From: Pseudomonas sp. Au-Pse12
Lineage (GTDB): Bacteria > Pseudomonadota > Gammaproteobacteria > Pseudomonadales > Pseudomonadaceae
Reading direction: 5' to 3'
Assembly (NCBI RefSeq): GCF_021341665.1
Contig: NZ_JAJTTH010000001.1
Location: 124,001-188,000 of the forward strand
Length of the DNA stretch: 64,000 bases
Shown here: positions 24,456 through 33,300 of the stretch, one piece after another
How positions within the stretch are numbered: position 1 is the stretch's first letter
Layout: every line of letters begins with the position of its first letter
The notes under the pieces: model-generated
What the model was told of the DNA's origin: nothing
The model's input: only the letters and a program-made list of their open reading frames with translations
Database searches by the model: none
Translations under genes and position numbers: made by a program

Positions 24456-25868
24456 ATGAGCACCAACCTTTCATTATTGCAGCGCTACCGTGAGGCATGG
24501 CGTCAATCCTGGCAGCAGCGTCGATATATGGATGCGCCACGACGGTTGCCCCATGAAGCGCAGTTCCTGCCAGCGGCCCTGGCCCTACAGGAAACCCCGG
24601 TACATCCGGCGCCGCGGATCTTTCTCTGGAGCATCCAGGGCTTTGCCTTGCTGACCCTGCTCTGGGCGTGCATGGGCCACATGGAAGTCGTTGCTGTAGC
24701 TCCCGGCAAGATCGTGCCCAACGGTAAGAGCAAGCTGATTCAGTCCAGTGATACGGCGGTGGTCAAGGCTATTCATGTCAGCGATGGACAGCGGGTCAAT
24801 GCTGGGGAGTTACTGCTGGAACTGGATCCGACCTCGTCGGACGCCGAGGTCAAGCGCCTCCAGGGCGACTTGCGGGCGGCACGTATTGATGACGCCCGCA
24901 GCACTGCGATGCTGGACGCTATCGTGCAACGGCAGGCACCGACCTTGTCGGGGACGATTAGCCAAGCAAACCCGGAGCAACTGCTCGATGCCCAGCGCTG
25001 GCTGACGGCGCAGTATCAGGAGTACAGCAGCCACCTCGACTTGGCCGATGCCGACATCCTCCAGCGCAGCGCTGAAATCCAGTCGGCCCAGGCCCAGGTA
25101 GCGAGCTTGCGCCAGAGCCTGCCAATCGCCACGCAACTAGCCGAGGACTACCAACGCCTGTTGCAGCAGCAGTATGTGAGCCGCCACGAGTACCTGGAAA
25201 AGGAACAGGCCCGGCTCGAACAACAGCGCCAGTTGCGTGTACAGCAGGCCGCGGTCTTGCAGTCATCGGCAGCACAAAGCGAAGCCCGAAGACGTCGCGA
25301 AGGCGTGGTCGCGCAAACCCGCCGCAGCCTGCTCGACCTGCAGCACGAGTCCCGGCAGAAAATCGCCAGCCTGGTACAGGAACTGGCCAAGGCCCGCTAC
25401 CGGGCAACCCTGACCAGCCTCAAGGCCCCGGTGGATGGCACGGTGCAGCAACTGGCGATCCATACCGTGGGCGGCGTGGTCACTGCAGCCCAGCCCTTGA
25501 TGGTGATAGTACCCAGCGACCAGCCGGTGGAGGTAGAGGCGATGCTGGAGAACAAGGATGTGGGTTTTGTGCATGTCGGTCAGGCAGTCACGGTCAAGGT
25601 CGAGACCTTCACCTTTACCCGTTACGGCACCGTCCAAGGCGAAGTCCTGAGCATCTCCAACGACGCCATCGAAGATGAAAAGCGCGGGCTGATCTACAGC
25701 AGCCGGATTCGCTTGGACTCCGATCATTTGCAGGTCAATGGCTTGAGTGTGGCGTTGTCTCCCGGGATGTCGGTGACTGCAGAGATTAAAACCGACCAGC
25801 GCCGGGTGATCGATTATTTCCTGAGCCCGTTGCAACAGCATATTGGGGAGAGTTTTAGGGAGAGGTAG
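24456..25868 (+). CDS. HlyD-type membrane fusion adaptor
   Basis: A 470-residue periplasmic adaptor. One N-terminal membrane anchor (about residues 50-70, IFLWSIQGFALLTLLWACMG) is followed by a lipoyl-like segment beginning VVAVAPGKIVPNGKSKLIQS, a long Gln/Ala-rich coiled coil (about 125-310), and the beta-barrel half beginning LTSLKAPVDGTVQQLAIHT. The C-terminal portion has the GLIYSSRIRLD and LSPGMSVTAEIKTDQRRVIDYFLSPL motifs characteristic of type I secretion adaptors. It links the ABC exporter to the TolC-like channel. The start has AGGGA upstream and lies 45 bases after the exporter gene. Confidence 0.92.
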   Translation: MSTNLSLLQRYREAWRQSWQQRRYMDAPRRLPHEAQFLPAALALQETPVHPAPRIFLWSIQGFALLTLLWACMGHMEVVAVAPGKIVPNGKSKLIQSSDTAVVKAIHVSDGQRVNAGELLLELDPTSSDAEVKRLQGDLRAARIDDARSTAMLDAIVQRQAPTLSGTISQANPEQLLDAQRWLTAQYQEYSSHLDLADADILQRSAEIQSAQAQVASLRQSLPIATQLAEDYQRLLQQQYVSRHEYLEKEQARLEQQRQLRVQQAAVLQSSAAQSEARRRREGVVAQTRRSLLDLQHESRQKIASLVQELAKARYRATLTSLKAPVDGTVQQLAIHTVGGVVTAAQPLMVIVPSDQPVEVEAMLENKDVGFVHVGQAVTVKVETFTFTRYGTVQGEVLSISNDAIEDEKRGLIYSSRIRLDSDHLQVNGLSVALSPGMSVTAEIKTDQRRVIDYFLSPLQQHIGESFRER

Positions 25869-25969
25869 TCACCCAGTATTCAGGTGTTTCGAGTTTTTAG
25901 TGGAAGGGTTGCCAAGGCGGCTGTATTAAGCAAAACGGCTGTTTTTTATTGGGAGGCTTTCAAGAGAGC

Positions 25970-26497
25970 ATGCTTATTAAAGGCGGTGCTCTGTTAAAGA
26001 TGGTTGCTGTGCTTGGTTGTGTTTTGTTGGCGGCGTGTATGGACTATGTCTTTATCGTAAAAACCTATCAATGTGTCCATGGCCAATCAGAGGGTTTAGA
26101 CGCGGTTTTTGGTTAAAGAGGCGGGGGGTATAGAGTCGCATTTCTTTTTGTTAAACAAAGATATAACCGCGAGCCAATAGGGCTGGATATGGATATGATG
26201 AGGTCGAGAGAGAAATTATTTGGATGGGGGGATTCAGGGGGTGCAGTTCCGGTAAGGCTGAAAATAGTAAAGGGTGGGGAGGTTTTTCTATATGAGGAAA
26301 TAATGCCCGATAAAACTTATTGGGCGCAAAGTCTTGAACGTGAAGGGGTGAGAATGTATGCGGCAGTCAGGCTGGTTGAGCGGTTGGAGTTGTCGCCAGG
26401 AAATTATTATATCGAGCTTGAGACGCTTGAGGATGTCGAAGCGTTTCGGAATGTTGAAGCTTATGTGGGTTTTTCTTGCTTTAATTCAAAGCATTAA
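25970..26497 (+). pseudogene. Decayed copy of the small lipoprotein gene
   Basis: The DNA encodes the same protein as the intact gene at 26632-27168 but is broken. The first 24 codons give a lipoprotein signal peptide ending in LLAAC, and the frame continues readably to about 26075. Similarity then moves to the +1 frame (reading LVKEAGG against EVKKAEG), which itself contains a TAG, and returns to the original frame after a run of six G at 26123-26128, one base short of what the alignment requires. From there it is open to 26497 and ends SCFNSKH against SRFSPKH. At least two frameshifts plus a stop mean no full protein can be made; a 102-residue fragment from ATG 26189 is the only other option. 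Confidence 0.75.
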
Positions 26498-26631
26498 ATG
26501 AGTGTGGAGTGTGGATGGTTGTTCGAGGGTGGATCTTCTAGTATGCAGTGCTTGATTTATTTTGAGTTGCTTTATGTTTTCCATTAGAGGCGCCAGGGTA
26601 GTTAAGCTCTGGATCTTAAAAGGCGATGGAA

Positions 26632-27168
26632 ATGAATAATGTTGTGCTTGGGCTCGTAAAGAAAATACAGCAGGTTGTTGTGCTTTTATGTTGTGTCCTG
26701 CTGGTTGCTTGTACGGAACCGCTCTCGATCATAAAACCTCTGGACGTTTCGAAAGTCGATCAAGTGGTTAGCTCCGAGTTTGAGGTTAAAAAAGCTGAAG
26801 GCTATAGGGCGGCATTGAATTTTATAATAGAAAGAGGTGAGTTTGGGGCGGTCGGTCAGCTTTCTCAGGAGCAAGAAGATGAACTGTGGGGGAACTCAAA
26901 TAAGCCAGGGACATTGATTCCGGTTAAGTTTAAGTTGTTAAGGGATGGAGAGGTTTTTTTTGATCAGGAAATTGTGACTGATGGGATTTGTTGTTATCAG
27001 CGGTATGAGCATGAAGGAGAGATGTTTATTGCAAGAGTTAGGGTTGTTTGGTTCTTTTTTTTGCAGCCTGGAAAGTACCAGCTTGAGCTGAGAACTCTTG
27101 AGGGTTTCGAAAAATTTCGCGGTATAGAAACTTACATGGAGTTTTCTCGTTTCAGTCCTAAGCATTAA
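26632..27168 (+). CDS. Small lipoprotein of unknown function linked to the exoprotein
   Basis: A 178-residue protein with a lipoprotein signal: two Lys, a hydrophobic core, and the lipobox LVAC with the lipidated Cys at residue 27. The mature part is mixed charged/aromatic, about 150 residues, with no family I recognise. Thr-Glu after the Cys does not signal inner-membrane retention, so outer-membrane anchoring is likely. ATG 26632 is preferred because AAAGG lies eight bases upstream; ATG 26626 is too close. The gene is AT-rich and lies between the type I secretion genes and the giant exoprotein, after a decayed duplicate of itself. Partner, inhibitor or immunity protein of the exoprotein are possible roles; none is proven. 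Confidence 0.8.
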   Translation: MNNVVLGLVKKIQQVVVLLCCVLLVACTEPLSIIKPLDVSKVDQVVSSEFEVKKAEGYRAALNFIIERGEFGAVGQLSQEQEDELWGNSNKPGTLIPVKFKLLRDGEVFFDQEIVTDGICCYQRYEHEGEMFIARVRVVWFFFLQPGKYQLELRTLEGFEKFRGIETYMEFSRFSPKH

Positions 27169-27372
27169 GTTGTGGAGTAAATGTTTTTACATGGGCGGCA
27201 GGTTGCGGCGAAGTCAAAGTGCTGTCGGTTTCTGTTGGGGGCGGCCGTTGTTTGGATAAGCTTGAGTTTGGCCTGAAGGCTAAGGAGGTTGCTTTAGAGA
27301 GTATGTGAATGTTTTGGTTTTTGTGTTGTGGTTTGAGAAATTAAGGGGTTTAAATAAAAAAGGATTATAAAG
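27169..27372. other. AT-rich gap before the exoprotein gene, possible gene debris
   Basis: No convincing gene. A 31-codon reading frame at 27181-27276, with GGAG three bases before its ATG, looks like a bare signal peptide (SKCCRFLLGAAVVWISLSLA). In another frame the same DNA reads codon-like residues (CGEVKVLSVSVGGG, then KLEFGLKAKEVALESM) and stops at 27305. This could be the remains of another small exported protein. A leader with AAGGA (27360-27364) precedes the exoprotein ATG. Confidence 0.35.
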
Positions 27373-30300
27373 ATGAGTAAGCAATTTTCTGTGACTTATA
27401 AGGTGGCTGAAAGAGGGGCGGAATACGTCCATTCTCAAGATAAAGGGAAGTACCAAGCGGGAGACGTTCAACCCTCGGTTGCCGGGCATATGTGGTATGT
27501 CTTGAGCGATGGTGAAGTCTCTTCGAGTTATGGGTTTGAGTCCAAAACTGGTTGGGTGAGAGATGATGGACATAAGTCTTTGGTAGATGATGTTGGTTTT
27601 AAAGAAACATCCTATGAAGTCACGATTCAATTGACTAAAGATCAGTTCCATAGATTAAGTGAGTTTTCCAGTAAGCCAGATGCTCATGGATTTAATACAT
27701 CTATATACAACGCCTTCACCCACAGTTGCGTCGACTTCGCCTACGCCTCGCTTGAAGTCATTGGCTTTAACAACCAAGGAAAAGAGGGGAATCTGGTTCC
27801 GCGGCACAATATCGAGTCGCTGAATCAATTGCTGTTTAAACACGGCGCCAACATCATTCGCAACGATCTGACCCGTCACAAGGATTACTACGACGCCAAA
27901 GACGCTCGCCAATGCATCTGGCTTGAAGGCGCCTATCCTTTGCAATCGCCAGTCGAACCGTCAGAGGGTGCTTCCACTTCTAACTTGATCAACATCGACA
28001 TCAATACTTCTCCCCAGCCACAGCAGCAGATCCACGGTGAAAGCAAGGCCCAGCAGGACGTGGCCAATGGCTATATCCAGCACTCGGCGACGCACAATAT
28101 CTTTGCCTTGGGTGGCATTCTCAGCAAAACCGATTTCGCGTCCACCCAGATGGCTAGTCTGGCCGCTGGGGGGATCCGTCCGGGAGCCATGCAATTGGAC
28201 CCGAACGCTCGGCCGAATGCTTATCTTTCGCAGTTCTACGAGGCGCCAGACAGCAGTAAGCCGGATTTCAGTCTGCGCAACGCGGTGACCCTGAACGGTC
28301 TGTCCGCCATGACCACTTTCAATACCTATGTCGACCCGCTGCTGCTGGATCTGACGGGGCAGGGCGTGGGCATGACCGACCTGCAGGATGGGGTGCTGTT
28401 CGACACGGATCACAGTGGCACCCTCAAGCGCACCGGGTGGGCCGACCGTTCCACTGGCATTCTGGTGATCGATGATGGCAGCGGCCAGATCAAGGACGTC
28501 AGCCAGATGTTCTCCGAGTACTACGGCGGTCGTCAGGGCGTGGGCGGCGCGGCCGGGGAAGTGCGGTTCAAGGACAGCTTCGCCGCCTTGGCCAGTGAAG
28601 ACGCCGATGGCAATGGCGTGATCGATCAGCGCGACAGTATCTGGAGCCAACTGCGGGTCTGGGTCGATGGCGATCATGATGGGCAAAGCACCGCAGGGGA
28701 GTTGAAGACCCTGGCCGAGCTGGGCGTCACCCAGATCAACTTGCGCACCGAGAGTACCGACGGTGAGGTGCGTAACGGCAGTAAGGTCCTGGCCCGGGGT
28801 TCCTTCATCATCAATGGCATGACTCGCGAAGCACTTGCCGTGGATTTTATCGGCGACTCGGTGAGCAGCACTCTGGTGAACCAAGGCAAGGGCACTCAGG
28901 TCACCTCGACTTTCGACGGCATCACGACCACCGCTTATGCCAGCCACAGCAGTGTCGGGCAAACCCTGGACGCCACCGCGCTGGGCGTGACAAACCTCTA
29001 TGGCGGCAGCGGTGATGACATCCTGGTCGCGGCGCCCACCGGCAGTTGGCTGGTGGGTGGCGGTGGCAGCAATACCTATCGGGGTTCGGCGGGCGATGAT
29101 GTGTTTGTCATCAGTGCCTCGGATGATGTGCGCAACATCCACGGCAATGGCGGGCGTGACACGGCGATCGTCGTGGGCGCGCAGGGCGTGGTGCTGAACA
29201 TGGCCCAGGCCGGCCTGACCATTGCCCAGGGCGGTGCGGGCAATGACCTGCTGGTCAGCGGCGGCGCTTCCAGTGCCTTTATCAAGGGCGGTTCCGGCGA
29301 TTCGACCCTGATTGGCGGCGCCGGCAATGATGTGCTGGTCGGCGGCAGCGGGCGCAACACCATCATCGGTGGCACCGGCAAGGCAGTGATCTATGCCGGA
29401 CCGCAAGGCGATACGATTCATGCCTCCGAAGGCGGCAGCCTGATTTATGCCGGTGGCGGTGCTGATCGCATCTATGGCGGCGACGGTGACGATGTGATTG
29501 AAGTGGGGAATGGCAATGCGCAGATCGATGGCGGCGGAGGCATCAATCTGGTGACGTTGCACGGTACTCACGGCGACTATCTGATCACTCGCACCGGCGA
29601 TGGCTATCAGGTTGCCGACAAGGTTGCCGGGCGCGATGGCACGGTGACCTTGAAAAACATTCAGAAACTCAATTTTTCCGATATTTCGGCCGTCGACTTG
29701 CAGACCCCGAACGCCATGCCCGTGGCCGATACACTGACCCACAACCTACAGGGTCAAGTTTTTGATCGTACTCAGCCGCATCTGATCGCTGCCGCAAGCT
29801 TGCTGGCCAACGATCAGGTGCTCAATAGTCAGGGCGCGTTGCGCATCGCTCAGGTTGGCGATGCCATTGGTGGCACGGTCAGCCTGACGGCTCAGGGGGA
29901 TGTGCTGTTCACTCCCGACCGGCATTACAGTGGCTTGCTTAGTTTCAAGTACGGTGTGGTGGATGCAGCAGGCAACGCTTCGGCACTGGTGGTCGACCTC
30001 AACAGCGGAGAGTCCGCGCCGATGAGGGCCACGGTCACCTTACTGACGCCAGAAGTGCCGCTTGATCCTTTGGCGGCGCAACAGTGGTACTTGAGTGACA
30101 GCTATATTCTGCCGGTGTGGAAGGACTACACCGGAAAGGGTGTGCGAATCGGCCAGTTTGAACCGGGTGGTCAGTTTTCTACTGCGCCGGAAATCTTCGA
30201 TATCGCCCATTCCGATCTGGCATCGAACGTGGATCGGGCCTGGCTGCAGACGCAGCGGGACAATGGCACGCTGCCGGGGTTGGTGTCCAACCACGCGACG

Positions 30301-33300
30301 ATGGTGGCTGGGGTGATGGTGGCTGCTAACAATGGCAGTGGTGCGGTTGGTGTTGCCTACGATGCGACGCTTGGTGGTCACTACCTGGCCAACGATGGTG
30401 CTGACTTGAGTGGTTTGGGCAACATGGTCAACTACGACGTTGCCAACAACAGTTGGGGGTTCGAGCACGACTTTGTCTTGAGCAACCTGCAACAGGGACA
30501 GATCAATACGGCTTCCGCATTGCTGCTCAACGCTCAATATGCAGCTCACAACGGCCGTGGCGGATTGGGTACGGTGATCGTCGCTGCGGGTGGCAACAGT
30601 CGCGCCAATGGCGGGAGTGCTCAGGGGTCGCTGACTAACAGCAACCGTTATTCGATCCAGGTGGGAGCGATCAATGCCCAGAGCGATCTGTCCACCCTGC
30701 AGATTGGTTTAGCGCCGTTCTCCAACCCCGGGGCGAGCTTGTTGGTATCGGCTCCCGGGAGCAACGTGGTGTCTACCAGCCACATGCTGAAAACTGAACG
30801 TGGTTCGACCTTCGGCAATGACTACACGAGCATGCAAGGCACCAGTTTTGCGGCGCCGATTGTTTCTGGAGTGGTGGCCCTGATGCTCCAGGCCAACCCC
30901 AACCTGGGATATCGCGATGTGCAGAAGATCCTCGCTCTGTCAGCCCGCGGTGTTATTGATCCTTCTACCCAGTGGCGTGATAACGGTGTCCGCAGCTGGA
31001 ATGGCGGCGGTATGCACGCCAGCGACGACTATGGGTTTGGTCAGGTAGACGCACGAGCAGCGGTGCGCCTGGCCGAGTCCTGGATGAGTCGGAGCACAGG
31101 TGAAAACGAAGAGGTCCTGAGTGCGTCCAGTGGTGTACTGGGCAAGACACTGGAGGCGGGGAGGCAGCTTGAGTCTTCCATCACCATGAGCGCGGGCGTG
31201 AATGTCGAGCATGTCGAAGTCGATTTCGACGCCCAGGTCGGCCGCCTAGGCGATCTCAGTCTCAAGCTGATTTCACCGGATGGGACCCAGAGTATCCTGC
31301 TCGATAGGCCGGGGAAAACTCCCCAGGGATCTCCAGGGGCCAGTGCGAGCGATGCCGGCAGCACGCACTCAGGCAACTTCAAGTACACGTTCATGACCAC
31401 CCACAGTTTCGGTGAGCGTTCATCAGGCAAATGGACCTTACAGGTCAGCGACGTCGTTTCTGGCCTGCCCGTGACCATCAATAGCTGGTCATTGCGTCTG
31501 TATGGCAGCAAGAGCAGTGCTGATGACATCTATTTCTATACCGATGAATACAGCAATGTTTCTGGAAAAGCTGATCGAGGGGTATTGGACGATGCGCTCA
31601 ACGGCACAGTTGGCGGGCGAAATACCTTGAACGCCGCAGCAGTTTCGAAGGATACCTCGGTGAACCTGCTGACGGGCGTTGCCAGCATTGGCGGCACCGC
31701 ATTGCAGGTCAGGAGTCCGTCGACCATTCACAACATTCTCACTGGCGATGGCGATGACACGCTGATTGCCGGCCCCGGCAATGCGCTGCTTGATGGCGGG
31801 CGTGGCAACAACCTGCTGGTGGGCGGTGCCGGTAAGGATGTGTTCGTAGTTCATCGTCGAGAGGCGGGTCGCGATGTCGTCAGCCACTTTGAGGCGCAGC
31901 GTGGCGAAGTGATCAATCTGGTGGGCTTTGTCGGCAAACAATTCAAGGACCTGATCTTGGTCCAGCAGGGCGCAGACGTAAGGGTCGAGTTGGGTAACGA
32001 TCAGCGTATCGTGCTGAAGAATCAGAACTGCAACAGTCTGGGAGCGCAGCATTTCCAGTTCCAGGACACCTTTACCGCTCCGGCGGCCTACGTTGACAGT
32101 TACGCGTCACACGAGCCGATCCAGGAGAACCTGGGCACCGTGATCCTCAACGGTGGTGGCAACCAAGTCCGCCTGAGTAGCAATGCCCAGGGGCAAATGG
32201 TGTTTTCGTTGGGGGGCAAGGTCTATAGCCGCGACAGCGCCGCCTCGGATGTATTTATCGTGGCTGCTCAGCCTGGGGCCAAGAACTACGGGAACGCGCT
32301 GCGAGGCTTTCGGCACGGGATCGACAAGATCGATCTGCGCCAGATCGGTGTCAGTGACTACAGCCAGCTATCCATCACCAAGCAGCAGCGCGGGATGATC
32401 AATGGCATCGCGCAGATTCATGGGGTGAACCTTGCGATCAACCTCGCAGCGGCAACGCAACTGTCCATCAATCTGCTATATCTCGATGCTCTGGAGGTTG
32501 CACAAATCGGTGCCGGAGATTTTATCTTTGCCGAAAAAGGCGCCGTTGGTGACGCGGTGTTTGCCGCAGTAATCAGGCCCCAGGCCGAGACTCCAGTGCT
32601 GGTAACGCCGCAAGTTCTACCTCACAGCGTGGTGCCAACTATCGAGCCGATCATGGTGCCGGAAGTAACGATTCCTCTGAGCGAACACAAGACTACTGAG
32701 CAAATCCTTGCCGAGCGTGAGCAAAAGTCTGGGGAGTCACAGGCTCGTCCGCCCATCAGCGTGCCGGAAATGGGCGGAGCCAAGCCAGGCTTGATCGGGG
32801 AGGAAGAGGTAAGGTATCAGCCGGTTAAGCCCGTTCAGGTACAACCGATAGTCGTGCCTGATGCGCCGGTTGTTGAAATGACTCAGCCGGGGCTTGAGCC
32901 GCATGAGCGAGAAACACCTCCGGTTATTTCGTGGGAACCACTGCAGCCGGATCGTTGGTCGACAGAGCTGGACAGGCCCCAAACGCCGGCCTCGGGCGAG
33001 TGGGCTGCCGCTAATGACGATGTCATCGAAAGCCTGATCATCGACGACTTCGGCAGAATCGTGACCCTAGACGACAAGAGCCGCAAGATCGAGGTGGAGG
33101 CTTTCGCGGTCACGGTGATTGCCGGCAACGGTGATAACCACGTGACGGTCAATAGCTCCATGACGGACGTTGTTCTCGGCGATGGCAACAACCTGATCGC
33201 AGGCAAGGCTGACACCATCACATTGGGCCATGGCAATAACCGAATCACTGGCGAGCCCAGAACCATCCAGGCGGGGGACGGTAACAATCAGATCACCGGC

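Noticed and set aside
26189..26497. A separate 102-residue protein
   Set aside because: It aligns with the C-terminal half of the intact lipoprotein next door and has no signal peptide or convincing ribosome site; it is better read as part of a pseudogene.
29000..29600. Possible CRISPR-like or satellite DNA because of regular short repeats
   Set aside because: The repeats are protein-level Gly/Asp motifs of an RTX region with divergent DNA, not identical direct repeats with spacers.
27961..29742. A 593-codon open frame opposite the exoprotein repeats
   Set aside because: It mirrors the repetitive RTX coding DNA (Asp/Gly-rich codons read in reverse) and has no start signal or family match.
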